The notes under the pieces: model-generated | What the model saw: the letters and a program-made list of their open reading frames with translations, nothing else | Database searches by the model: none | What the model was told of the DNA's origin: nothing | Source: JARRKU01 sp963675565 | GTDB lineage: Bacteria; Desulfobacterota; Desulfobacteria; Desulfobacterales; Desulfosarcinaceae | Length of the DNA stretch: 64,000 nucleotides | NCBI GenBank assembly: GCA_963675565.2 | Contig: CAXXYD010000004.1 | Coordinates: 2,790,001-2,854,000, forward strand | Direction of reading: 5' to 3' | Translations under genes and position numbers: made by a program | In this document: positions 18,694-27,847 of the stretch, piece by piece | Numbering within the stretch: the first letter of the stretch is position 1 | Layout: every line of letters begins with the position of its first letter

Positions 18694-19350
18694 TTACGCC
18701 ATTACCCTACCCACCGATAAAGCGATCATGAACTGGCCGGCATAGTACAGCGGCAATCCTGCAAGGCGATTGACAAACGTGTTGTTCAGAAAACGATCTC
18801 TGGCTACAAACAGGTCCGAAACATAGAAGCAGGCCGCCCCGCCAAATACCAGAGTCCGCCCGCTTGCAAGGATGCTTTGGGTTCCCCAAACCGACCAGGC
18901 GCCGCAAAGCATGCAGCTGATGACGATAATGTAAAAAACAACCGGTACGTGCATGCTGCCCAGGTGAGGGCGAAGCCATGCATAGATGCCAGTGCTGATG
19001 GCAATGGTGAGCGCCAAGCCGATATAGGTCCATCGGTTCATTTCGGCCAAGTGAAAGAACGCCGCCACATAGAAAACATGGCCCGCCAGGAATGCAATGA
19101 GGCCGAACAGGAACATTTTTTCCTGGGGCAGTGCCAGAAGAACATCGCCGGCAAGGCAAAATAGAAGGCCGGTAAAGATAAGGCCGAAATACGCCTGATC
19201 GGGGTGCGGCTGTATGCCGGCGCATAGAACGAACAGGGCGGACAGCAAGGTCTTGGTCGGCAGCAGGCCCTTTAAATGCGCTTTTTTTTCAAAGCAAAGC
19301 AGTCCCCCAAGCAGAAAGGCAGCCGGGATCAAAATCAACGCAGGTGTCAT
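18694..19350 (-). CDS. YhhN-family membrane protein
   Basis: 218 residues from the ATG at 19350, chosen because GGAG lies 9 nt upstream. It has seven or eight hydrophobic segments. The family hallmark is visible in the core (GLLFCLAGDVLLALP, then FLAGHVFYVAAFF and YFVSDLFVARDRF-like residues near the end). Related vertebrate TMEM86 proteins are lysoplasmalogenases. Whether bacterial YhhN has this activity in general is not settled. The gene stands alone between opposing neighbours, with no operon evidence. Confidence 0.8.
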   Translation of the reverse strand: MTPALILIPAAFLLGGLLCFEKKAHLKGLLPTKTLLSALFVLCAGIQPHPDQAYFGLIFTGLLFCLAGDVLLALPQEKMFLFGLIAFLAGHVFYVAAFFHLAEMNRWTYIGLALTIAISTGIYAWLRPHLGSMHVPVVFYIIVISCMLCGAWSVWGTQSILASGRTLVFGGAACFYVSDLFVARDRFLNNTFVNRLAGLPLYYAGQFMIALSVGRVMA

Positions 19351-19453
19351 TTTCAGGCTCCATTCTCTATTCCCGTTCAGATTATACAAGCTTGTATAGC
19401 AGATGTCCTCAGGCATTCATAGTCGGTGGTTGCGGTGATTATCGGCCGGTCGA

Positions 19454-20437
19454 TCATGTCACGGGATAAGGTATGATATGTCCCTGGAAGTTGCGGACAT
19501 GATAGAAGCCCGGGGTTTTCTTTACAATGGCCTCTGGAAGCAATTCCACCTTGCCGCCGCCGCCGGGAAGATCGATCATATAGTGGGGCATGGCCATACC
19601 CGATATCCGGCCGCGCAAAGCGGCCATGAGTTGCAATCCTTTATCCAGGGGCACCTGGAAATGGGCGGTTCCCGGCACGCGGTCGATCTGATGCAGATAA
19701 TAGGGCCGTACCCGGATTTCCAGCAATCGGGTAAACAGGGTGCGCAGCACGCCAGGCTCGTCATTGACGCCCTTGAGCAACACCGTCTGGCTGCCCAGGG
19801 CGATACCGGTGTCTGCCAGGCGGGCGCAGGCTTGAATCGACTGGGGCGTTATTTCATTGGGATGATTGAAGTGGATGTTGATAAAAAGGGGGTGAAACAG
19901 CGACAACCGGCGGGCCAGGCCGATGGTGATACGCTGGGGCCAAACAGCGGGAATACGGGTATGAATGCGCAACAGCTTGACGTGCCGTATTTTTTTGAGG
20001 GCCGCCAGAATGCTGATGAGTGACTCGTCCTTGAGCATGAACGGGTCGCCGCCGGACAGAATAACCTCATTAATTTCAGGGTTTCCGGCAATGTAGGCCA
20101 AACCACTGTGGATGGCCTGCGGGGCCGGGCGCGATTGTTTGTGCACGGTACGTTTGCGCATGCAAAAGCGGCAGAATACCGCACATTGATTGGACACGGT
20201 GAATACGACCCGCTGCGGATAGCGGTGAATGACCAGGGGAGTTGGCGATTGCCGGGCTTCAGACAGCGGGTCGGGCTCGATATTGCAGTCGTCCAGTTCC
20301 CGGGGGTCCGGGAGCACCTGCCGGCCGATGGGATCGTCAGCCGACCGGATCAGGGAACGGAAATACGGGTTGATTTTTACGGGCAAGGTTTTGAGGCCGG
20401 AACCGTCCGCCATTTGTGCTGCCGATCGCTTAGACAT
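19454..20437 (-). CDS. KamA/EpmB-family radical SAM aminomutase
   Basis: 327 residues from the ATG at 20437. That ATG overlaps the ychF stop by 8 bases. A start 8 codons earlier is possible. The radical SAM cysteines are in CAVFCRFCMRKR (residues 85-96), and the PLP-lysine region is LPGGGGKVELLPE near the C-terminus. The length fits EpmB, which beta-lysylates elongation factor P together with EpmA, better than the longer catabolic lysine 2,3-aminomutases. Neither efp nor epmA is in the window, so a different aminomutase role remains possible. Confidence 0.85.
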   Translation of the reverse strand: MSKRSAAQMADGSGLKTLPVKINPYFRSLIRSADDPIGRQVLPDPRELDDCNIEPDPLSEARQSPTPLVIHRYPQRVVFTVSNQCAVFCRFCMRKRTVHKQSRPAPQAIHSGLAYIAGNPEINEVILSGGDPFMLKDESLISILAALKKIRHVKLLRIHTRIPAVWPQRITIGLARRLSLFHPLFINIHFNHPNEITPQSIQACARLADTGIALGSQTVLLKGVNDEPGVLRTLFTRLLEIRVRPYYLHQIDRVPGTAHFQVPLDKGLQLMAALRGRISGMAMPHYMIDLPGGGGKVELLPEAIVKKTPGFYHVRNFQGHIIPYPVT

Positions 20438-21452
20438 TGAATCGGAAGTTGATAATATCACCGTCCTGGACCTCGTAGGTTTTGCCCTCGAGGCGGACGG
20501 TGCCCAGCTTGCGTGCGGCAGCGTAGTTTCCGGCCGCCATCAGGTCGTCGTAGGCCAGTACCTCTGCGCGGATAAACCCCTTTTGGATATCACTGTGGAT
20601 GGCCCCTGCGGCTTCCTGGGCCGGGGTGCTGCGCCTGATGGTCCAGGCGCGCACTTCATCCTCGCCGACGGTAAAAAAGGAGATCAGGCCGAGCAGTTCA
20701 TAAGACCTGGAAATGACGCGATCCATGGCTGATGTGGTGATGCCGAAATCCTCCAGAAAGGCGGCCGCCTCTTCAGCTTCCATCTGGGAAAGCTCCTGTT
20801 CCAGCTTGCCCCGGATCACCAGGCCGGATTCCTCGGACAACCAGTCCGGCCGGTTTTCATCGTCTTCTTCGTTGTTGGCCAGGATCAGCATGGGTTTGGC
20901 CGATAAAAACGCATAGCCGCGCAGGGCATGTGCTGTGGCGATTTCAAGATCCCCGCGCAACGGCTGCTCTGCGCTTAAAATGCCGTGGGCCTTTCTGAGC
21001 AGTCTAAGTTCTTCCGGATTGGGTTTCTTGCCGCGTTTTTCATCCAGTTCCAGGCGCTCCAGCCGCTTTTCCGCAACCACCAGGTCGGAGAAAATCAACT
21101 CGTCGTCCATGGCCTTGAAATCATTCAACGGACGAGGGGCCGTGCCGAAGCCCTGGAAATTGCGCACGACATGGATCAGGGCGTCGCAATCGCGCGCCTG
21201 GGTCCAGATACTCTGGTCTTTGGCGCTTTCCTTGACATGATCCGCCGGTGCCGGCAAAAGGTACTCCACCTGGGCAAAGATGGTCTTGCGCGGCGAATAC
21301 ATGGCGGATAGGTGGTCCACCCGTTCATCGGGCACCCGGACGGTTCCGATACGGCTTTCTTTACGTTGATGGCCCTCGACAGTGGTTTTGGTCAGGGCTT
21401 CGAATATGGTTTTTTTGCCGGATTGCGGCTGGCCGATGATACCGAGTTTCAT
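20430..21452 (-). CDS. ychF: YchF/OLA1-type P-loop ATPase
   Basis: 340 residues, somewhat shorter than the usual 363. The Walker A motif is GQPQSGKKT (residues 7-15), and the NKxD position reads NNEE, the change that shifts this Obg-like family from GTP to ATP. The C-terminal TGS domain ends in VQDGDIINFRF. YchF binds ribosomes and takes part in stress responses in other bacteria. The final bases overlap the start of the KamA-like gene, so the two are coupled. Confidence 0.92.
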   Translation of the reverse strand: MKLGIIGQPQSGKKTIFEALTKTTVEGHQRKESRIGTVRVPDERVDHLSAMYSPRKTIFAQVEYLLPAPADHVKESAKDQSIWTQARDCDALIHVVRNFQGFGTAPRPLNDFKAMDDELIFSDLVVAEKRLERLELDEKRGKKPNPEELRLLRKAHGILSAEQPLRGDLEIATAHALRGYAFLSAKPMLILANNEEDDENRPDWLSEESGLVIRGKLEQELSQMEAEEAAAFLEDFGITTSAMDRVISRSYELLGLISFFTVGEDEVRAWTIRRSTPAQEAAGAIHSDIQKGFIRAEVLAYDDLMAAGNYAAARKLGTVRLEGKTYEVQDGDIINFRFNV

Positions 21453-21555
21453 ATGGCTTTCCCTTCTGTCGATGTCAGGGCCGTCATATCGTTGTTCGGG
21501 GCGTTAGGCAAGGGGTAACCGCGGCAGGATTCAAACGGTATGGCGGCGTGTTTTT

Positions 21556-22230
21556 ATGACCATGGTGTTTTCGATACCGTTGACAGCCGTTTTTGCGTGG
21601 GTATACATGATGGCCATGATGCCTGCCCCCGCCCCCACCGATCACCTGATGTTGCCGTGGGCCACAGCCGCGCTTTGGCGTGAAGCCAACGATGCCGTTG
21701 CGTGCATGCTGCGCTGCAGCGCCGGCATTGCGGCGGCACAGCGAACGGCATACCAAATCCGGGGCGCTATAGACCGCCTGGATCATCCAATGGCGGCATT
21801 GTGCCGGATGACATGCCCGTCATGTCACGATCCCTGCTGCGTGCGCGCCACGGTGTGGTATGATTTAAAAGATTTGATTTTCCTGCATCTGTGCGATGAA
21901 ACGCTTCCGCCGGGCCAGCCCATGACGGCAAGGGGCAAACGGTGCCGCTTCATGGTGCCCGGAGGCTGTTCTCTTCCCCGGCGGCAGAGGCCTTTTATCT
22001 GCACCTGGTATCTGTGCCCTGAGCAAAAAGCGCTGACGGGAAGAATCCCCGGGACTGAAGCGATTGAGATCGGCGATACATTGGCCCTGATCAAGAACGC
22101 CCGCCGGCGCTTGGAAAACCGGCTTATCGCATCCCTGGTACAGGACCGCGATGCGTGTGATGCGGTGGGCCCCCGTTGTGGTCGCAAGCCTGTGACTGCG
22201 GTCATCCGCAACCCGCGCGAAACCCGTTAA
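21556..22230 (+). CDS. Cysteine-rich YkgJ-like (Fe/Zn-chelating) protein
   Basis: Up to 224 residues. No ribosome-binding site marks the ATG at 21556, and in-frame ATGs at 21607 or 21649 could be used. A cysteine-rich segment contains CRMTCPSCHDPCC, then CRFMVPGGCSLP and CTWYLCPEQ. This spacing resembles the YkgJ family, proteins thought to bind iron or zinc through eight cysteines. The function is unknown. It is divergent from ychF and convergent with the small gene at 22270. Confidence 0.65.
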   Translation: MTMVFSIPLTAVFAWVYMMAMMPAPAPTDHLMLPWATAALWREANDAVACMLRCSAGIAAAQRTAYQIRGAIDRLDHPMAALCRMTCPSCHDPCCVRATVWYDLKDLIFLHLCDETLPPGQPMTARGKRCRFMVPGGCSLPRRQRPFICTWYLCPEQKALTGRIPGTEAIEIGDTLALIKNARRRLENRLIASLVQDRDACDAVGPRCGRKPVTAVIRNPRETR

Positions 22231-22269
22231 TGATCGGCCGGATCGTTTTTGCCGGGAACTGTCGATGGC

Positions 22270-22548
22270 CTATGAAGTGGCCCGCAGAAATATTGCGTTG
22301 AGTTTCTTGAGTTCCTGATGCAGCTCAATCAGTTTGCCTTCCATCAGCATGGCCAAAACAGTCATGCGGTTTTCGGGGCTGCCGGCTTTTTCCAGAATTC
22401 GGTCAATTTCATTCTGGAATTTTCGATGCCTGGGGTGCTTTAACAGAAATTCGGCTTTTTCCGCCAGTGCTTCGGCCAGAAGCTGGTTCGGGTCCCAGTT
22501 TTGATTTGCCGGGCCAGGCAGTCTTTTCAGATGCAGTTTGTGTCCCAT
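22270..22548 (-). CDS. Small hypothetical protein (charged, helical)
   Basis: 92 residues, rich in Lys, Glu and Leu, with long predicted helices (LLAEALAEKAEFLLKHP, then LIELHQELKKLNAIFL). No motif or family is recognised. GAGGG lies about 10 nt before the ATG, which supports translation. Its neighbours give no functional clue. Confidence 0.6.
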   Translation of the reverse strand: MGHKLHLKRLPGPANQNWDPNQLLAEALAEKAEFLLKHPRHRKFQNEIDRILEKAGSPENRMTVLAMLMEGKLIELHQELKKLNAIFLRATS

Positions 22549-22776
22549 GGGCTATACCCTCGCTTGTGTCTGCGCATCGGTCAGGTTTACGCGACCCTGT
22601 CAATTTGTCATAAGAATTTTCGAAGCCTGATCATTTCTATATCATTATTGATGGGCTAAATCCAATTTTTTTGGGTTCTCCCGCGCAAAAATTGCCCCGG
22701 CGGGCCCATGATCCGGGAAGGGTTTCTCGGGCCATGGGGGACGCCCCACCTGTGCGCAAGGGCCCGCAATTGTGGG

Positions 22777-23667
22777 TCATGGCGCTTTTCGGTTGCGCAC
22801 AAGTACATCCACAATGGCGCGAATGGCCGCTTCGGCATCCTGGGGTGCCAGACGGCATGCACCGGCACCACGATGCCCACCGCCACCATAAGCGGCCAGC
22901 AGCCGGCCGACATTTACATGGCACCCACGGTTAATGATGCTGTGACCCAGTTTGATTACCGTTTGCGTGTTCTCGTTGAAAATTTTCATATTGACCACCG
23001 TTTCAGGAAAAAGGGAGTAGACCAGAAAACGGTTGCCGTTGGGCGCAGGATCCAATTGGCGGAAATCCGTGATGGCGACTTTGCCCTGCACGCGGGTGTG
23101 GCGCTTCAGGTGGTATTCATACACCTTGTTTTGGGAAACAACCCGGGCGCATCGCTGCTGTATTTCGCTGTCGGCCATGATTTTATCAATGGGCTGCGTG
23201 CCCAGCAGTGCAACCAGACGGTTACAATAGCCCAGGTTGATCACCGGTTCGGCGCCGACCGTCATGGAGACAAGGATATACGGGTTTTTCTCGGGGTACA
23301 GGATCTCTTCCAGAGAAAGGTCGGCCGAATCGATTTTATCGGTCTGGCGGACCAGTTCGCCGAAGCCATGGCTGATTCGGCTGTCGAAGTATTCGAAAAT
23401 GAGGCCGGCTGCCGACGGCGCAATGCGAAAGAGGCCTGCATGCGGCTGTCGGGTTTCGTTGGAAATATGGTGGTCGAACCAGAGGGCGCACTTTCCGGGC
23501 AAGGGCAAATTGGCGACAATATCTCCGGGTCCGGTGACGGTCCGGCCGGCCTGCATTTCATTGGGCTGGGCCCAGATAACCGGCAAGTCCTTTCCCAGAG
23601 CTTCTTTTAAAAGAACGGCACAGACGATGCCATCAAAATCAGGTCTGGTAATGATGCGTTCATACAT
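22777..23667 (-). CDS. DHH-family phosphoesterase
   Basis: 296 residues from the ATG at 23667. A TTG 27 codons earlier adds an unlikely leader. The protein opens with RPDFDGIVCAVLL (motif I with two Asp) and has the signature DHH in WFDHHIS. A C-terminal DHHA1-like region contains GGGGHRGAGACRL. The family includes exopolyphosphatases, oligoribonuclease NrnA and cyclic-di-nucleotide phosphodiesterases, and the exact substrate cannot be read from the sequence. The neighbouring plus-strand HD protein is also a predicted phosphohydrolase. Confidence 0.8.
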   Translation of the reverse strand: MYERIITRPDFDGIVCAVLLKEALGKDLPVIWAQPNEMQAGRTVTGPGDIVANLPLPGKCALWFDHHISNETRQPHAGLFRIAPSAAGLIFEYFDSRISHGFGELVRQTDKIDSADLSLEEILYPEKNPYILVSMTVGAEPVINLGYCNRLVALLGTQPIDKIMADSEIQQRCARVVSQNKVYEYHLKRHTRVQGKVAITDFRQLDPAPNGNRFLVYSLFPETVVNMKIFNENTQTVIKLGHSIINRGCHVNVGRLLAAYGGGGHRGAGACRLAPQDAEAAIRAIVDVLVRNRKAP

Positions 23668-23886
23668 GGCAATGGGCCAGTCTCCATCGGTTGTTGCGCA
23701 TGGCAGGGGGGGTTCTGCCAACAGGGGCTTTTTTGCAGAGAATAGCAATATCGGCGGCTAATTGCAATTGCATGCAGTGATCCGCAGTCAGGCCGGTTTT
23801 CCTGAACGGGAGCCAATTTATCGGTTGCAGTTTTGCAACCGCCGTGTAAAGCTGCATTCAAATAGCATATTCAAGTTGTTACGAGA

Positions 23887-24828
23887 ATGAGAATTCGAGA
23901 AGCGGACATAAGCCAAGCCGGTTGGGAATATCAGCTGGCGGATCTTGTCGATATGGACACTCCGCAAGCGGTGCTGGATGAAGTGCTGTTCATCATGACG
24001 CTGGTCGCGCCGCAGATGGACCTTGCCCGGGTATCCAATGCATTCAGCTTCGTGGTCGGCCTGTATGGCGGCCAGTGGCCGGGAGAGAGGGCCTGCAATA
24101 CGCATTTCCACGATCTGCGGCATATTACGGACACATTTTTAGCCATGGCCCGGCTGATCCATGGCGCCGTGCTCAATGGCTGTCATATTACTGCCCGGCA
24201 GATTCTAACGGGCCTTGTGGGCACCCTCCTGCACGATGCCGGTTATATTCAGGATGTCGGCGACGGTGAAGGAACCGGTGCCAAGTATACGGCGGTTCAT
24301 GTACAGCGCAGCATGGATTTTGTCGAACGCTACGGCCAACGTTGTGGTTTAACCGCTCAGGAAATACCTGATTGCCGGATTATGATTCAATGCACGGACC
24401 TGGCTACGGACATCTCCGCGGTTCGGTTTCCCTCTTCGCGTGTAGAGCTGCTGGCCAAGCTTTTGGGATTGGCCGATCTGATCGGGCAGATGGCGGACCG
24501 GATCTATTTGGAAAAGCTGTTTTATCTTTATCGTGAATTTGAGGAGGGCAATGTTTCCGATTATACCGATGAAATGGACTTGCTTTACAAAACCCTTGAC
24601 TTCTTTCCGTTTGTGCGCGGGCGGCTGAAAGATGCGCTGGGCGGTTATGATCAACTGGCCAGGGCGCATTTTGCCGCCCGTTGGAATATTTCAAAGAATC
24701 TGTATTGGGTGACCATAGAGAAACAGGAACACTACCTCAAGCATATTTTGTCGCACCCGGGCTTGGACCCGGCGATGTTTTTGCGCCGAAAGAACATTGT
24801 CGCCCGTATTGTGTCCAGACAAATTTGA
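23887..24828 (+). CDS. HD-domain-like metal-dependent phosphohydrolase
   Basis: 313 residues. Metal ligands typical of HD domains are visible: H in THFHDLRHI, then the HD pair in LVGTLLHDAGY about 50 residues later, and a late Asp in LLGLADLIGQM. The C-terminal third is helical, with no recognised output domain. It could act on a nucleotide or a cyclic dinucleotide. The neighbours do not settle this. The start has only a weak GAG upstream. Confidence 0.7.
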   Translation: MRIREADISQAGWEYQLADLVDMDTPQAVLDEVLFIMTLVAPQMDLARVSNAFSFVVGLYGGQWPGERACNTHFHDLRHITDTFLAMARLIHGAVLNGCHITARQILTGLVGTLLHDAGYIQDVGDGEGTGAKYTAVHVQRSMDFVERYGQRCGLTAQEIPDCRIMIQCTDLATDISAVRFPSSRVELLAKLLGLADLIGQMADRIYLEKLFYLYREFEEGNVSDYTDEMDLLYKTLDFFPFVRGRLKDALGGYDQLARAHFAARWNISKNLYWVTIEKQEHYLKHILSHPGLDPAMFLRRKNIVARIVSRQI

Positions 24829-24939
24829 TGGGCCGGAATAGGCCCGGGCAGGGCAACGAACGTCATGCCGGAGGAAGCCGGGGACCAGAGAAGGCCGAAG
24901 CCGATTGAAGCCAGGCAGGATGGGAATATCCGCCTTGCG

Positions 24940-25245
24940 TTAAACGGCTCCTTGCGGAACTCTTTTTTCAATCACATTGCCCTCGTCGTCCACTACGAAC
25001 ACAATGAATCCTCCCTCCGCGGCGAAACGTTCCAGGTCTTCATAGATGATGGCCTGAATTTCATACTTCCGGCCTTTTTCCTTGGCCATATGCAAAATGC
25101 CCTGCATCGCGGAATCCTTGTTCATGAAAATGGGAATATAGGAGATGTCATTTTGGTCATCGTGCTGGCCGACGATATGTTCGTTGCCGCCTGGATTTTG
25201 AACCAGGACATAGACCCACGAGGTGGCCGTGATGGTTTCGGTCAT
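24940..25245 (-). CDS. Conserved-looking small hypothetical protein
   Basis: 101 residues from the second of two tandem ATGs, which has GGAGG 5 nt upstream. The N-terminal half reads as a beta-rich domain (SWVYVLVQNPGG, ISYIPIFMNKDSAMQGI), somewhat like SseB-type or 'modulated' small domains. The C-terminal half ends FIVFVVDDEGNVIEKRV. No family can be assigned. It lies downstream of the PAS hybrid kinase on the same strand with a 66-nt gap and may be cotranscribed with it. Confidence 0.65.
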   Translation of the reverse strand: MTETITATSWVYVLVQNPGGNEHIVGQHDDQNDISYIPIFMNKDSAMQGILHMAKEKGRKYEIQAIIYEDLERFAAEGGFIVFVVDDEGNVIEKRVPQGAV

Positions 25246-25311
25246 CATTTCCTCCGTCTTGATAAAGATAAACGCGCTACCTGCAGCTTGTAGCCGAATT
25301 GGGTTGAATTT

Positions 25312-27006
25312 TCAATATCCAGGATGGGGCGCCCCGTCGACCTTAGGCGCAACGGGCCTGCGGTTCAGGGCCCGCCTGATTTTGGAAGCCAGGGACTGGG
25401 TCTGAAATGGCTTCTGGATGAAATCAACGCATCCTTGACCCAGCAGCACGTTGATTTGACGGTTGACGTTATAGCCACTGGCCAGGATCACTTGAACATT
25501 GGGATTGTGTCTCCTTAATTCAACGAAAATTTGATCGGCACTCAAATCAGGCAAAATGATATCCAGCACAACCAGATGGATATTCTCTGAGTGGGCTTTG
25601 TACATTTCGATGGCTTCGGCGCCGTTGGAGGCCATGAGGACCCGGTAGCCGATGCGTTTGAGGATGTCCCGGCCGGCGCCGGACGCCACCTGGTCATCAT
25701 CGACCACCAGGATGGTTTCCGTGCCTGTTTCAAACTTGGGATCCGCTTGTTTTGCGCCGGCCTCAGGCTTTACGGCCGGCAGATAGAGGGTCAACGTTGT
25801 TCCGTGGCCCTTTTCGCTATAGGCGTTAATGATACCGCCGTGGCTTTTTATGGTGCCATAGACTGCCGCCAAACCAAGACCTTCATAGCGCAGGGGCTGA
25901 TATGGCGTAAAAAAAGGTTCGAACAGGCGCCGTCTGGCCTCTTCGTTCAGCCCGATTCCCGAATCGGTCACTGATATCTTGACATATGGACCGGCTTTGC
26001 AGCTGTGGGGCAGGGTATGGTCTTCGTCCAGGTAGACATTTTCCGACTGCAGATAGATTTCGCCGCCGCCGGGCATGGCTTCTGCCGCGTTCATGTACAG
26101 GCTCAGCATCACCTGGCCGATCTGGACCCTGTCGACCCGGGTTTGCCATAAATCGGGCGCATAAATTTCCACGATTTTCAGGGATGCGTTCGATCGGACA
26201 AACATGCGGGATGTGCTTCTGAGGATTTTATTCAGATCCGTGGGCATCACCACATATTTTCCGATTTTTGCAAAGCCGAGGATCTCTTTGGCCAGGCGGG
26301 TACCCTTTTCGGCGGACTGGTTGATTCTTTCCAGGTGTTTTTGCATGGGATGATCGGCCGTCTGGTGCATGTGGATTAATGACAGGTTGCCCTGGATGGC
26401 CATCAGAACATTGTTGAATCTGTGGGCCAACCCTCCGGCCAGGGTGCCCAGGGCCTCCATTTTCTGGACTTGCTGCAATTGCGCCTGCAGTCGTTTTTCC
26501 TGCTCCGATGCCCTTACCGCTTCGGAAACGTCACGCACGATTCCCCTGAATCCCAGGGGGTGATTATCGAGGTCCTTGATCAATGAGGCGGCGAAGGAAA
26601 CAATCAACGGTTGCCCGCAATAGTGGAACACCTCGAAATTGGCCAGTTCGGCATCCCGGCCGGTTTTGAGAACACGTCCAAAAACGGCCCGCATCATTCG
26701 CGCAGATCGTGGTGTGGTCAGTTCACGGAAGTGGCGCCCGATAATTTCCGTGTGGGGATAACCGGAAATTTGCAGCAATGCCTGGTTGCAGAAGGTGATA
26801 TGCCCTTCCAGATCGGTTTCAAAATAGCCTTCACTGATGCTTTCAATGATTTTGCGGTACTTTTCCTCGCTGCAGCGTTCCCGTTCCAGCTGCTGCTGCA
26901 GTTCGGCATTGGCGGCCTGAAGTCTTTGCGCCTTGCTCCGGAAGTGCTGCAGCTCAGTTTCCAGCGCCTTGATGCGATCGCCGTGTTTATCGGGTTTGTC
27001 TGCCAT
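25312..27006 (-). CDS. Soluble PAS sensor histidine kinase with C-terminal receiver
   Basis: 564 residues with no membrane segment. In order: an N-terminal coiled coil (about residues 8-45), a PAS domain (50-165), a phosphoacceptor helix around GGLAHRFNNVLMAIQGN, an ATP-binding domain (SVTDSGIGLNEEARRRLFEPF, then GLGLAAVYGTIKSHGG), and a receiver domain with Asp in VVLDIILPD and Lys in FIQKPF. The residue after the phosphorylated His is Arg, where an acidic residue is usual, so its chemistry may differ. No partner regulator is adjacent, and the downstream target is unknown. Confidence 0.88.
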   Translation of the reverse strand: MADKPDKHGDRIKALETELQHFRSKAQRLQAANAELQQQLERERCSEEKYRKIIESISEGYFETDLEGHITFCNQALLQISGYPHTEIIGRHFRELTTPRSARMMRAVFGRVLKTGRDAELANFEVFHYCGQPLIVSFAASLIKDLDNHPLGFRGIVRDVSEAVRASEQEKRLQAQLQQVQKMEALGTLAGGLAHRFNNVLMAIQGNLSLIHMHQTADHPMQKHLERINQSAEKGTRLAKEILGFAKIGKYVVMPTDLNKILRSTSRMFVRSNASLKIVEIYAPDLWQTRVDRVQIGQVMLSLYMNAAEAMPGGGEIYLQSENVYLDEDHTLPHSCKAGPYVKISVTDSGIGLNEEARRRLFEPFFTPYQPLRYEGLGLAAVYGTIKSHGGIINAYSEKGHGTTLTLYLPAVKPEAGAKQADPKFETGTETILVVDDDQVASGAGRDILKRIGYRVLMASNGAEAIEMYKAHSENIHLVVLDIILPDLSADQIFVELRRHNPNVQVILASGYNVNRQINVLLGQGCVDFIQKPFQTQSLASKIRRALNRRPVAPKVDGAPHPGY

Positions 27007-27094
27007 GCCGCCGCCTTTGGAGAGTTACAGACCTATAACCCAAGGTCCTGGTTGATCGGAACAATCGTGATTCGGTGCTCTGGAAGCGATTTTT

Positions 27095-27157
27095 TTACAG
27101 GCTTTCTTGGACCTCTTTCAGGCGCAGTCGCCAGTATTGATCTTTTGGGTTGTCCAA
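27095..27157 (-). pseudogene. Remnant 5' end of a LUD-domain-like gene, or a 20-codon leader ORF
   Basis: A TTG at 27157 with AGGAGG 5 nt upstream opens a 20-codon frame that starts MDNPKDQYWRLRL and ends at TAA. The peptide resembles the N-terminus of LUD-domain proteins (LutC/DUF162), which often begin M-x-N-P-x-x-x-Y-W-x-x-R-L, from memory of that family. No continuation of the domain is visible in any frame after the stop. A truncated gene fits best. A small leader ORF for the kinase gene 89 nt downstream is the alternative. Confidence 0.35.
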
Positions 27158-27532
27158 TTGTTCCTCCTGTGTGAATAGGGATAGCATCGGGGCAGTCGAA
27201 AGCGGGCGCAGCCATCGGACAGGTTTATGAAGAAGGTATACAACTATCTTCTTTAATAGAGAAAAATGGTGACACTGTCAACTCGGGAAGTGTGCGAAAC
27301 CACGCCTGTTTCCGCCGTTGGGCCCTTTGCGAAAGGGCCGTGTGCTAAAGGTTTTCGCTCAAAGGACGACATTGCCTGTATGCCCCTGCCTGGCAGGGAA
27401 AATACTAACTGACCGGAACGACGTTATATCCGAATAACGCTCAGGGTTTAATTGAATTAGAACTTTACTTTTATATCGACTTGATTATATTTTCGTCCCG
27501 GTCCCAAGATCCCTTGAGTCAAGGAGTTGGCT
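27158..27532. other. Gene-less region before the acidic protein/rhomboid pair
   Basis: There is no supported gene in these 375 bases. A short imperfect inverted repeat (AAGAAGGTATA against TATCTTCTT) lies near 27230-27256. The stretch from 27440 to 27500 is AT-rich and probably carries the promoter of the gene at 27533, but no clear -35/-10 pair stands out. Confidence 0.35.
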
Positions 27533-27847
27533 ATGGTTGAACATTTCACTGTCCCTGAAGAGTATGAAATGACATATCGGCGAATTATGCCTTATCTCAC
27601 CGCCCCTTTGCACAAGGAGCCGCAGGTACTCGAATGCCTGTTGCTCTATCTTAAGCTGGGCGGTGAACGGTTGGCCAGAATTGCCATCGATGCTCTGAAC
27701 GTGACTCAGCGGCAGCGAGATGCCGAGATGCTGAAACTTCTTCGCCAGGAGGCCATGCTTGCCGAGGGCTCTGCGGATGAGGATGAAGAAGATGAGGATG
27801 ATGACGATTTCGATGAGGATGAGTCGGATGATTCCGATACGTCGTGA
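27533..27847 (+). CDS. Small protein with acidic tail, coupled to the rhomboid gene
   Basis: 104 residues from the ATG at 27533, with AAGGAG 6 nt upstream. The first 70 residues form a compact helical region (YRRIMPYLTAPLH, LLLYLKLGGERLARIAIDAL). The last 30 are almost entirely Asp, Glu and Ser. The stop overlaps the GTG start of the rhomboid protease (GTGA), so the two are translationally coupled. An acidic tail could be an interaction surface or a charge-balancing segment. Family and function are unknown. Confidence 0.65.
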   Translation: MVEHFTVPEEYEMTYRRIMPYLTAPLHKEPQVLECLLLYLKLGGERLARIAIDALNVTQRQRDAEMLKLLRQEAMLAEGSADEDEEDEDDDDFDEDESDDSDTS

